The notes under the pieces are model-generated. The model was not told the DNA's origin, did no database searches, and saw only the letters and a list, made by a program, of their open reading frames with translations. Both the position numbers and the translations under genes were made by a program. A DNA stretch of 64,000 nt, taken from positions 1 through 64,000 of the forward strand of contig CAYQAS010000007.1 in the NCBI GenBank assembly GCA_964415525.1, given 5' to 3'. This DNA is from CAZPUI01 sp964415525. Its GTDB lineage: Bacteria > Acidobacteriota > Holophagae > Holophagales > Holophagaceae. Positions 25,557 to 33,877 of this stretch are shown in pieces. Position 1 is the stretch's first letter. Each line of letters starts with the position of its first letter.

Positions 25557-26540
25557 ATGCACGTCCTCGTCACCGGCGGCGCCGGCTTCATCGGAAGCCA
25601 TGTCGTCGATCTGCTCATCCACTCGGGCCACCGGGTGACGGTCCTGGACTCGCTCGAAAAGGGCCACCGCGACGCGGTGCATCCGGAGGCGGCTTTCGTG
25701 CAGGGGGACTGTGGGGATGCGTCGCTCCTGAAAACCGTCTTCGAGGGCTCCGACATCGAGGCCGTGCTGCACTTCGCCGCCTACATCGAGGCGGGCGAAT
25801 CCATGGTCGCGCCCGAGCGATTCTATGTGAATAACACCGCCCGCCCGCTGATCCTGCTCGAGACCATGCTCCAGGCCGGCGTGAAGAAATTCGTATTCAG
25901 CTCCACCGCCGCCACCTATGGCGAACCCCAGTACACCCCCATGGACGAGGCTCACCCCCAGGAACCGACGAATGCCTACGGCCACGCCAAGCTCCTGGTG
26001 GAGCAGGCCCTGGGCTGGATGGCCCGGCTGCGTGGCCTGAGCTTCGCAGCCCTGCGCTACTTCAATGCCGCGGGCTGCTCTGGACACCTGGGTGAGGACC
26101 ATCATCCGGAAACCCATCTCATCCCGTTGATTCTCGATGTCGCTGCCGGGAAGCGGGACAGCATCAAGATCTTCGGCACGGACTACCCGACGCCAGACGG
26201 CACCTGCATCCGCGACTACATCCATGTGGAGGATCTGGCCTCCGCCCACCTGCTGGCGCTGGAGGCCCTCGGCGAAGGCCGCGTGCTGAAATGCAACCTC
26301 GGCAATGGCCAGGGCTACTCCGTCCGCGAAGTCATCGAGACCGCCCGCCGCGTGACGGGCCACGCGATCCCCGTGATCGAGGAGCCCCGCCGCGCTGGAG
26401 ATCCTGCGGTGCTGGTGGCCTCCAGCGACTTGGCCCGTCAGGAACTGGGCTGGGCCCCACGCCAACCGGAACTCGAAACCATCGTGCGGAGTGCTTGGAC
26501 TTGGCGGCAGCAGCATCCAGACGGGTACGCTTCCCGCTGA
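25557..26540 (+). CDS. galE: UDP-glucose 4-epimerase GalE
   Basis: This 327-residue short-chain dehydrogenase/reductase interconverts UDP-glucose and UDP-galactose using bound NAD. The ATG at 25557 has GGAGG six bases upstream and starts directly at the Rossmann strand MHVLVTGGAGFIGSH. The catalytic set is complete: Ser-Ser-Thr (115-117) and Tyr141-xxx-Lys145 in NAYGHAK. The GalE-typical AALRYFNAAGC and TPDGTCIRDYIHVEDLA are present. The product would feed polysaccharide or lipopolysaccharide synthesis. A diguanylate cyclase gene follows after 57 bp on the same strand. Confidence 0.95.
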   Translation: MHVLVTGGAGFIGSHVVDLLIHSGHRVTVLDSLEKGHRDAVHPEAAFVQGDCGDASLLKTVFEGSDIEAVLHFAAYIEAGESMVAPERFYVNNTARPLILLETMLQAGVKKFVFSSTAATYGEPQYTPMDEAHPQEPTNAYGHAKLLVEQALGWMARLRGLSFAALRYFNAAGCSGHLGEDHHPETHLIPLILDVAAGKRDSIKIFGTDYPTPDGTCIRDYIHVEDLASAHLLALEALGEGRVLKCNLGNGQGYSVREVIETARRVTGHAIPVIEEPRRAGDPAVLVASSDLARQELGWAPRQPELETIVRSAWTWRQQHPDGYASR

Positions 26541-26597
26541 ACCTTATCTTTCAGTCCAGGGCACCCGATCTGATCCTCATTACAGAGGGAGAAGCGG

Positions 26598-28247
26598 GTG
26601 CCCGCATCGGATTCCCAGACCTCAAGACCAAACCTGCGCAAGCTTGGGCGCTGGCTGGCCGCCCTGACGGGGATGTTCATGCTGGCCCTGCTGATCTGGC
26701 TACCCGGTCACTTGGTCTTGCGTCAGGCGGATGCCCTGGAAGCCCGATCGCTGGACCGGGAAGCCCGGCGCGTGGCCTCCGCGCTTAGGGGCGAACTGTT
26801 GGTCCTGGAGGATCTCTGCCGGGATTGGAGCGACTGGGACGACACCTATCGCTTCGTGCAGGACCGGAATCCCGCCTTCGCCAAGGCGAACCTGGAATGG
26901 ACCAGCCTTATTGTGAGCACCCGCGTCCACCTGATCACCATGCTCGATCCCCTGGGAAAATCCGTCTGGGGCGGCTTTCGGACCACGCCAGACGGCCCCA
27001 ACCTGCCGTTGCCTACCTACCTCGCAGGCGAGCGCCCCCTGCCCAGGCGCAACGGCATCCTGCTCACGCCCCACGGTCCCCTGTTGATCTCCATCCGCCC
27101 CATCCTGCAAAGCAATGGCACCGGGCCTTCCCGGGGTTTCCTGGCCATGGGCCGACTCCTGGATGATGCCTCCCTGGCCCGGATTCGGCTGAAGGAGCAG
27201 GCCACTTTCAGGGTTCAGGACACCCTGCGCACTCCACCCACGCCCACGGAGGCCCAGCGACTGCTGCGACTGCGGAACGGAACCGTGGAGGTGGACCTGA
27301 GCCCCAAGAAGGCGCTCGTCCATGCCTTGGTGCCCGATCTGGAGCGAAAGGGGGGCCTCTGGATGCAGCTGACGGCGGAACGGGATATCCACCTCCAGGG
27401 TCGACGAGCTGCGTTCATGGTTTCGGGAGCACTTGGAGCGGCCTTCCTGCTGGTGGCTGGGGTACTCGCAGCCAGCTTCCGGCGCTATCACACGATGCTG
27501 ATCCGGCATCAGGAGGACCTTCGGGAGCAGGTCGAAATCCGCACCCAGGAGCTCGTGCGCGCCAACCGGGCCCTGGAAGAAGCCAGCATGGTGGACCTGC
27601 TCACGGGATTGCGGAACCGCCGGTACGCCGTGCTCAGCCTGCCTGAGGATGTGGCCCTGACCTTGCGCACGCGGCACCCCGGCCAGCCGATCGAAAGCCG
27701 CCGGGATCTCATCTTCTTCGTGGTGGACCTGGACCATTTCAAGAACGTCAACGACACTCATGGTCATGCGGCAGGAGACGCGGTGCTCCGGCAGGTGGGC
27801 GACCTGCTCCGCCGCTGCGGTCGCGGATCCGATCTGGCGGTGCGCTGGGGCGGCGAGGAATTCCTCGTGGTGGCCCGCCAGTCCCTGCGTTCCAGTGCCG
27901 CAACCCTCGCCGCCAACTTGATCCAGGCGTTCCGCGATCAGACCTTCGACCTGCCGGGAGGCAAGTCCATCCCCATGACCTGCTCCGTCGGCTATTGTGC
28001 CTTCCCCGTGGCCATCGGGACCCCAGATGGCCTTTCCTTCGAACAGTCGATCATCCTCGCGGATCTCTGCATGTATGCCGCCAAACGCAGCGGCCGAAAT
28101 GGCTACGTCGGCTTCCTCGCGCCGGACACCCTCGATCCCACCCGCCTCCTAGATGTCTTCCCCCGCGGCTTCATCCAGCTCGCCAAGGCCGGCATCCTGG
28201 AGGTCCAGTGCAGCAGTGGAGAGCCCGCCAAGCTGACCTGGGTGTAG
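26598..28247 (+). CDS. Membrane diguanylate cyclase with CHASE4 sensor (CHASE4-GGDEF)
   Basis: This is a 549-residue protein starting at a GTG at 26598 with AGAGGGAGAAG upstream. Membrane helices at about 17-38 and 274-293 bracket a periplasmic CHASE4 domain, recognised by WDDTYRFV (80-87). A short coiled coil then leads to the GGDEF domain, whose active site is GGEEF (418-422). The product-inhibition I-site RGSD (409-412) is exactly five residues upstream, so it should make c-di-GMP with feedback control. It lies behind galE and converges on clpB with only 8 bp between the stops. The HD-GYP protein across the galE promoter may be its counter-enzyme; that is inference. Confidence 0.92.
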   Translation: MPASDSQTSRPNLRKLGRWLAALTGMFMLALLIWLPGHLVLRQADALEARSLDREARRVASALRGELLVLEDLCRDWSDWDDTYRFVQDRNPAFAKANLEWTSLIVSTRVHLITMLDPLGKSVWGGFRTTPDGPNLPLPTYLAGERPLPRRNGILLTPHGPLLISIRPILQSNGTGPSRGFLAMGRLLDDASLARIRLKEQATFRVQDTLRTPPTPTEAQRLLRLRNGTVEVDLSPKKALVHALVPDLERKGGLWMQLTAERDIHLQGRRAAFMVSGALGAAFLLVAGVLAASFRRYHTMLIRHQEDLREQVEIRTQELVRANRALEEASMVDLLTGLRNRRYAVLSLPEDVALTLRTRHPGQPIESRRDLIFFVVDLDHFKNVNDTHGHAAGDAVLRQVGDLLRRCGRGSDLAVRWGGEEFLVVARQSLRSSAATLAANLIQAFRDQTFDLPGGKSIPMTCSVGYCAFPVAIGTPDGLSFEQSIILADLCMYAAKRSGRNGYVGFLAPDTLDPTRLLDVFPRGFIQLAKAGILEVQCSSGEPAKLTWV

Positions 28248-28255
28248 GCCCGCCA

Positions 28256-30829
28256 CTACTGCACGGCACCCGCCTCCACGGTGAGATCGCCCTCCGACAC
28301 CTCCACCCGGGCCAACCCGCCGGACAGAATGCGACCCTGGAGCACGAGACGGCTCAAGGGATTCACCACGACACCCTGGATGAGGCGCTTCAGGGGCCGG
28401 GCACCGAGTTGGGCATCGAAGCCCTGCTCCGCCAGCCAGACGAAGGCGTCGTCACTGACTTCCAGCGCGATGCGCCTGTCCGCGAGGCGCTCCGCCACTC
28501 GGGCCATCTGGATGCGGGCGACGGCGGCGATATCCTCGTGGGAAAGCGCTTTGAAGGTCACCACCTCATCCACGCGGTTGAGGAACTCCGGTCGAAAGTG
28601 GGCGCGCAGGGCCGCATGCACCGCCTCTGTGGCCTTATCCATGGCGCCCCCCGCCTCGAAGATCGCGCTGGAGCCCACATTGCTCGTCATGATGAGCACG
28701 GCGTTGCGGAAGCTCACCGTCCGTCCGTGTCCATCGGTCAGGCGGCCGTCGTCGAGCACCTGCAGGAAGAGGTCGAAGATGCGCGGATGGGCCTTCTCCA
28801 TCTCATCCAGAAGGATCACGGCGTAGGGCCGACGGCGAACCGCCTCGGTCAAACGGCCGCCCTCCTCGTAGCCCACATAGCCAGGCGCCGCACCAATCAG
28901 CCGCGTGGCGTCCGCCTCGTGGGTAAATTCGCTCATGTCGATCCGGACCATGGCGTTCTCGTCATCGAAGAGGAATTCGGCGAGGGCCCGCGCCACCTCA
29001 GTCTTGCCCACCCCCGTCGGCCCCAGGAAGAGGAACGAGCCGATGGGCCGCTTCGCATCCCCCAGTCCGGCACGATTGCGGCGAAGGGCGTCGCTGATGG
29101 CCTCCAGGGCGGTTTCCTGGCCCACCACCCGCTGCCGCAGGCGCGACTCCATGTGGAGGAGCTTCTCCACCTCGCCTTCCAGCAGCCGTGAGACGGGAAT
29201 GCCCGTCCACTTGGCCACGACGGCGGCCACATCTTCCTCCGCCACCTCCAGACGCAGAAGCGAGCCCTCGATGTGGGTAGCGGCCGTCAGTTCCTTCTCC
29301 AGCGCCGGGATCTCGCCGTACTCCAGGCGCGAGGCGCGCTCGTACTCGCCGCGGCCCTTGGCCTGCTCCAGCTCGATGCGCAGGTCGTCCAGCCGCTTCT
29401 GCCGGGCGCGTGTCCCTTCGATGCGTGCCTTCTCCGACTCCCAGCGGGCCCGCAGGGCACTCAGTTCCTCGTTCAGTTCCGCCAGCTCCCGCTCCAGTTC
29501 CCGCAGCCGGGTGCGGCTCGCGTCGTCCTTCTCCTTGGCGAGCGCGTGGCGTTCCAGCTGCAGCTGCATCTCCCGCCGCTCCCGCACGTCGATCTCGAGG
29601 GGACGGCTGTCCAGCTGCATGCGCACGCTGGAGGCCGCCTCGTCCATGAGATCCACCGCCTTGTCCGGCAGGAAGCGATCGGCGATGTAGCGGCTGGAGA
29701 GGGTGACGGCTTCGATGAGCGCGGCGTCACGGATGCGCACGCCATGATGCAGCTCGTAGCGTTCCTTGAGGCCCCGCAGGATGCTGATGGCATCCTCCGG
29801 GCTCGGTTCTCCCACGAAGACCGGCTGGAAACGGCGCTCCAGCGCGGCATCCTTCTCCACGTGCTGGCGGTATTCGTCGAGGGTCGTGGCGCCGATGCAG
29901 CGCAATTCGCCCCGCGCCAGAGCCGGCTTCAGCAGGTTCGCCGCGTCCATGCTGCCGCCGGTCGCCCCGGCCCCCACCAGCAGATGCAGTTCGTCGATGA
30001 AGAGGATCACCTGGCCTTCCGCCTGCTCCACTTCCTGGATGACACCCTTGAGGCGCTCCTCGAACTGACCGCGGTACTGCGTGCCCGCCACGAGCGCGCC
30101 GAGGTCCAGACCCATCAGCCGGATGCCCTTGAGGCTCTCGGGCACGTCCCGCTTGGCGATGCGCTGGGCGAGGCCTTCGACGATGGCGGTCTTGCCAACA
30201 CCGGGTTCCCCGATGAGCACCGGGTTGTTCTTCGTGCGGCGGCTGAGCACCTGCAGCACCCGGCGGATTTCCTCGTCTCGACCGATGACGGGATCGAGCT
30301 TCCCGCCTTCCGCCAGCGCCGTGAAGTCCTTGGCGTACTTCTCGAGGCTGGCGAACTTCTCCTCCGCCCGCTCATCCTCCACCCGGCTGCCCTTGCGACT
30401 CTCCCGGATGGCGGTCTCCAGCCTGGGGCGGTCCACACCGAACCGGGCCAGGAGCTTCTTGGCTTCCGTCGCGGCGTTGGCGAAGGCGAGCAGCATGGCG
30501 TCCGTGGCCAGGAATCGGTCGCCGAGGCCCCGAGCCGTGTCGCTGGCCACCTCCAGGAAGTGCCTCAGGCCCGGTCCGGGCTGGGGGTCCGCGCCGCCGA
30601 TGGCCTTGGGCAGCGCCGCGACCAACGCCTCCGCGCCGTCCTCCAGTCCTCGCAGCGCCTCCGCATTCAGCCCCGCCCGCTCCAGGACGGACCGAAGCCC
30701 GATCTCCGGGGCGAGCAAAGCAAGGAAGAGGTGCTGAGGCAGCAGTTCCGGGTGCTGATCCCGCAGGGCACGATCCCGTGCGGCCACCAGGGCTTCGTTG
30801 GCTTTCTGAGTCAAAGACAGCAGGGACAT
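28256..30829 (-). CDS. clpB: ATP-dependent disaggregase ClpB
   Basis: This 857-residue Hsp100 chaperone extracts proteins from aggregates together with DnaK. The Clp N-terminal domain covers about 1-145. NBD1 has Walker A GEPGVGKT (207-214). The long coiled-coil M-domain covers about 395-530. NBD2 has Walker A GPTGVGKT (603-610), sensor MTSNVGS, and the arginine-finger region LNRVDEV. All is full length for ClpB rather than ClpA or ClpC, because the M-domain is long. The ATG at 30829 follows GGGAGGAATCC. The gene has its own promoter directly upstream (30850-30878) and is monocistronic. Confidence 0.97.
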   Translation of the reverse strand: MSLLSLTQKANEALVAARDRALRDQHPELLPQHLFLALLAPEIGLRSVLERAGLNAEALRGLEDGAEALVAALPKAIGGADPQPGPGLRHFLEVASDTARGLGDRFLATDAMLLAFANAATEAKKLLARFGVDRPRLETAIRESRKGSRVEDERAEEKFASLEKYAKDFTALAEGGKLDPVIGRDEEIRRVLQVLSRRTKNNPVLIGEPGVGKTAIVEGLAQRIAKRDVPESLKGIRLMGLDLGALVAGTQYRGQFEERLKGVIQEVEQAEGQVILFIDELHLLVGAGATGGSMDAANLLKPALARGELRCIGATTLDEYRQHVEKDAALERRFQPVFVGEPSPEDAISILRGLKERYELHHGVRIRDAALIEAVTLSSRYIADRFLPDKAVDLMDEAASSVRMQLDSRPLEIDVRERREMQLQLERHALAKEKDDASRTRLRELERELAELNEELSALRARWESEKARIEGTRARQKRLDDLRIELEQAKGRGEYERASRLEYGEIPALEKELTAATHIEGSLLRLEVAEEDVAAVVAKWTGIPVSRLLEGEVEKLLHMESRLRQRVVGQETALEAISDALRRNRAGLGDAKRPIGSFLFLGPTGVGKTEVARALAEFLFDDENAMVRIDMSEFTHEADATRLIGAAPGYVGYEEGGRLTEAVRRRPYAVILLDEMEKAHPRIFDLFLQVLDDGRLTDGHGRTVSFRNAVLIMTSNVGSSAIFEAGGAMDKATEAVHAALRAHFRPEFLNRVDEVVTFKALSHEDIAAVARIQMARVAERLADRRIALEVSDDAFVWLAEQGFDAQLGARPLKRLIQGVVVNPLSRLVLQGRILSGGLARVEVSEGDLTVEAGAVQ

Positions 30830-30849
30830 GGATTCCTCCCGACCCCGAC

Positions 30850-30878
30850 AAATTACGGCGCAGACCTACATCAGTCAA
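30850..30878 (-). promoter_or_regulatory. Vegetative-type promoter of clpB
   Basis: On the minus strand TTGACT (30873-30878) and TAATTT (30850-30855) are separated by exactly 17 bp. An A-rich tract (ACTAAAAAAATCTTAGT) lies directly upstream, like an UP element. The predicted leader is only about 15 bases with a strong Shine-Dalgarno. I see no CIRCE repeat and no obvious sigma-32 motif. Confidence 0.65.
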
Positions 30879-30927
30879 CTAAGATTTTTTTAGTCCCTAC
30901 GATACTGCCTCGTTTCACACTTTGGCC

Positions 30928-32253
30928 TTAGCGGTGCCACAACCCCGTCCAGGTGGCCTCGAATCGCAGGAAATGGGCCCCATTCCGACCAGCATGAAAA
31001 TCCCCGGGAAGCAGCCGCTCGTATACGGCATGACCCTTCCAGTTCGGATTCAACACCATGTCCACCCGCGCCTGGTAGAGGTCTCCCCGCCCCTTACCGA
31101 TCCCGAAGGCCGCGCCACGCCCCGCCATGCGGCGGAGCGCCAACATGCGGTAGTACGTCACGCGGATCTCCACGCCCTTCCGAGGCGCAAGCCGCCCTTC
31201 CAGTTCCTCCATCCCGAGGTTGGACCAGCTCGCGACGCCACCTTCCCCCGCCAGGGTGTAGATGTAGAGTTCGCTCCACTTTGGCCAGCGCCCAAACAGG
31301 GGATCCCAGCCCTCCAGCGTCCGGGTGGCGGGATCGTCCCCGCTGAGGGCCACCACGCCAAGGCTTGCCGTCGGTTTCCAGGGATGGTTCCAGCTCCGCT
31401 TGAGTCGGGTGTAGCCGCCCCAGGCGCGCAAGGGAAGCTCATCCATTCCCTGGGCCCCGGACCGTTGATCCCCGCGCTGGACGGCGCCCTCGGAGGTCAG
31501 GCTCCAATCGCTACCCAACGGGAGCACCATGCGCCCGCCGAAGACATCCACCGTACGATCCGGCCGCGCCCGGATATCCACCGGCGCCCGGTAGTCCTGG
31601 CTTCGGATCACCCTCAAGGCATAGGCCTCCAACTGCCCGCCCTCACCATAAAAGCCGGGCCGGGTGTAGTAGAGCGCAAATGCCCGCTCATCCCACTCCG
31701 CCAGCCGCTGCTGATCCCTGGGATCCCTCGGCTCGTTGAATCGAGGCAGCAGGCGATCCGTCCGGCCGTTGCGAATGACCATCGCCTCCAGGGAGCCACC
31801 GGCCCCTTTCCAGGTGCCCACCATTGCGTCAAAGAAGGCGGTGCGACTGCCGTCCAGCGGCGTGCCATCCAGCAGGATGAAGCCCTCGCCCCGGGTGATG
31901 CCCTGGCGACCGATCCGCACGGACCAGTCCGGCCCAGGACGCCAATCCGCATAGAGGGTGTCGAAGCAGACCTCCCGACTCGGCACGGGAAGATCGGGCC
32001 GCGTGATCCAGCGGTATTCACCATTCACCCCAGCCACGAATGAGAAGGCCTCCGTGGGCCGCCAATCCGCCCACACACGCGTGCGAAAGCGGTACTGCGT
32101 GCGCCCGTCCGGACGCGCACTGTCGAAATCCGAAAGGTTGTTCCAGTCCTCGGAACGCACCCGCTGCTCGAGGCCCAGGGTCAGGACCGACTGCACCTGA
32201 GCCGCCAATCCCAGCGAAAAGAATGTGAGCATCCCGCCTCGCAGCCATCCCAT
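30928..32253 (-). CDS. Outer-membrane beta-barrel protein, alginate-export-like
   Basis: This is a 441-residue protein. The ATG at 32253 has GAGGG six bases upstream; another in-frame ATG lies two codons earlier. A signal peptide (MGWLRGGMLTFFSLGLAAQ) is followed by alternating hydrophobic/polar strands rich in Trp, Tyr and Arg, typical of an outer-membrane barrel. It ends in aromatic FEATWTGLWHR. Phrases such as RQGITRGEGFILLDGTPLDG and FRTRVWADWRP resemble the alginate-export porin family. The transported substrate is unknown. The gene is alone; clpB lies downstream and an aminotransferase diverges upstream. Confidence 0.75.
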   Translation of the reverse strand: MGWLRGGMLTFFSLGLAAQVQSVLTLGLEQRVRSEDWNNLSDFDSARPDGRTQYRFRTRVWADWRPTEAFSFVAGVNGEYRWITRPDLPVPSREVCFDTLYADWRPGPDWSVRIGRQGITRGEGFILLDGTPLDGSRTAFFDAMVGTWKGAGGSLEAMVIRNGRTDRLLPRFNEPRDPRDQQRLAEWDERAFALYYTRPGFYGEGGQLEAYALRVIRSQDYRAPVDIRARPDRTVDVFGGRMVLPLGSDWSLTSEGAVQRGDQRSGAQGMDELPLRAWGGYTRLKRSWNHPWKPTASLGVVALSGDDPATRTLEGWDPLFGRWPKWSELYIYTLAGEGGVASWSNLGMEELEGRLAPRKGVEIRVTYYRMLALRRMAGRGAAFGIGKGRGDLYQARVDMVLNPNWKGHAVYERLLPGDFHAGRNGAHFLRFEATWTGLWHR

Positions 32254-32539
32254 GGTCATCCCTCAATTCCCTTTCCAGTCTTGGGCCACTGCGCGACGAA
32301 CCCGCTACTTCAGCATCGAGCGACATGTAAATATTTATTCCTCTTCTGGATGAATGGGAACCCCTGCGTGCAATCAAATGCGGATCAAACCCAGGCTTAT
32401 CGCGCTTGAAATATCAACCCAACCGGATTGGCATTTGCGAACCGGAAGCCGGGTATTGCCATCCTCCAGGCAGGGGCGCATTCTGAGACTCCAAAGGGCA
32501 AAAAGGTAAAAGTTTTTTCACTCCTCCTGCGAGGTTGCC

Positions 32540-33811
32540 ATGCAGCTCCACCCCGAAGCCATCGACCGGAACGCCCGCCTGGAGAGCGTCGCGCCGCAGG
32601 TATTGGAGGCCCTGAGCCCCCTTGGACGGCGCTCCTTCTTCCCCAAGGGCATCCCTTTCCAGGCCGGTCAGGCCAAGAACTGCACGATCAACGCCACCAT
32701 CGGTCAGATCACGGACGGTGGGGGCGAGCCCCTCACCCTCGCCCCCATGGCGGAAAAGGTCCCGAGCCTGCCCGCCAAGGACGTCTTCCTCTACGCCCCC
32801 ATCCAGGGCCGCGATCAGTGCCGGGCCGCCTGGCACGCGAAGCTGGTGAAAGAGGACGCGCGGATGTCTCAGGTGGCCTTGGGCCAGGTGGCGGCGGGCA
32901 TCTGCCACGCCATCAGCATGGGCGCCGACCTGTTCTTCAGCCCCGGCGACACGCTGGTGGTGCCGGACCTCTACTGGGACAACTACGACCAGATCTTCGG
33001 CATCCGCCTGGAAGGCCAGATGGCCACCTACCCGTTCTACAGCGCGGAGGGTGGCTTCAACCTCGAGGGTCTGCGGGCGCGACTCGCCTCGGTGGAGGGC
33101 AAGGTCCACGTGATCCTCAACTTCCCCAGCAATCCGAGCGGCTACAGCCCGACCCCCGCGGAATTGCTGGCCCTGGCAAACATCCTGGAGGAGGCCGCCC
33201 GGGACCGCATCGTGGTGGTCTTCGTGGATGACGCCTACCACGGCCTCGTGTTCGACAAGGCCGCCACCACGAAGAGCCTCTTCTATGACCTCCTGGGGCG
33301 CAGCGCGAACCTGATCCCCCTGAAGTGCGACGGCGTGACCAAGGAATTGGCCTTCTTCGGCGGCCGCGTGTCCTTCTTGCACTTCGGCGTCGAAAAGGCC
33401 GCCGCGGACCTCCTCGTCGACAAGTGCAAGGGCCTCATCCGCGCCGGCATCGGCGGCACCGTGGCCATCAGCCAGGTGATGACGGAAGTCGAGCTGGCGG
33501 ATCCGCGCCATGACGCGGAATTCGAGCGCATCCGAGGCGTCCTTCAGCAGCGCTGCGACACCCTGAAGGCGGCCCTGGCCAAACCCACCCGCCACTGGAC
33601 GGTACTGCCCTTCAACGCCGGATGCTTCTGCCTGCTCAAGCTCCGCGAAGGCCTCAACGCCGAAGAGGTCCGCCAGAAGCTCATCCACGAAGAGAGCTGC
33701 GGGGTCGTGAGCCAGGGCAGTGACTACATTCGCTTGGCCTTCTGCTCCATGCGCGAGTCGGACATCGTGCCGCTGGTGGAAGCCCTCGATCGGGTCTGCG
33801 AACGGATGTAG
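32540..33811 (+). CDS. PLP-dependent aminotransferase, class I/II
   Basis: This is a 423-residue fold-type I transaminase. It has the N-terminal substrate segment NATIGQ, the pocket VVPDLYWDNYD, the NFPSNPSGY motif equivalent to N-P-T-G, FVDDAYHG for the ring-binding Asp, and a probable Schiff-base Lys268 in GVTKELAFFGGR. The substrate is uncertain; overall it recalls aspartate/aromatic aminotransferases. The ATG at 32540 follows a tract CTCCTGCGAGGTTGCC. The 286-bp gap before it (32254-32539) holds both divergent promoters, including an AT-rich stretch near 32325-32345, but no feature I can name. A strong terminator follows. Confidence 0.85.
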   Translation: MQLHPEAIDRNARLESVAPQVLEALSPLGRRSFFPKGIPFQAGQAKNCTINATIGQITDGGGEPLTLAPMAEKVPSLPAKDVFLYAPIQGRDQCRAAWHAKLVKEDARMSQVALGQVAAGICHAISMGADLFFSPGDTLVVPDLYWDNYDQIFGIRLEGQMATYPFYSAEGGFNLEGLRARLASVEGKVHVILNFPSNPSGYSPTPAELLALANILEEAARDRIVVVFVDDAYHGLVFDKAATTKSLFYDLLGRSANLIPLKCDGVTKELAFFGGRVSFLHFGVEKAAADLLVDKCKGLIRAGIGGTVAISQVMTEVELADPRHDAEFERIRGVLQQRCDTLKAALAKPTRHWTVLPFNAGCFCLLKLREGLNAEEVRQKLIHEESCGVVSQGSDYIRLAFCSMRESDIVPLVEALDRVCERM

Positions 33812-33827
33812 GAACCGTGGTTCCACG

Positions 33828-33861
33828 AATAGAAACGGCGCCCCTCGGCGCCGTTTCTATT
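33828..33861. terminator. Bidirectional rho-independent terminator
   Basis: Perfect 15-bp arms (AATAGAAACGGCGCC / GGCGCCGTTTCTATT) flank a CCTC loop, followed by GTTCC. It lies between the convergent aminotransferase and HEAT-protein genes and has A-rich and T-rich outer ends for both directions. Confidence 0.9.
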
Positions 33862-33877
33862 GTTCCAAGCACAGGGA

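Noticed and set aside
32400..32430. TTGA-N4-TCAA element (CTTGAAATATCAA) before the aminotransferase
   Set aside because: The arm spacing is two bases short of an FNR/CRP site.
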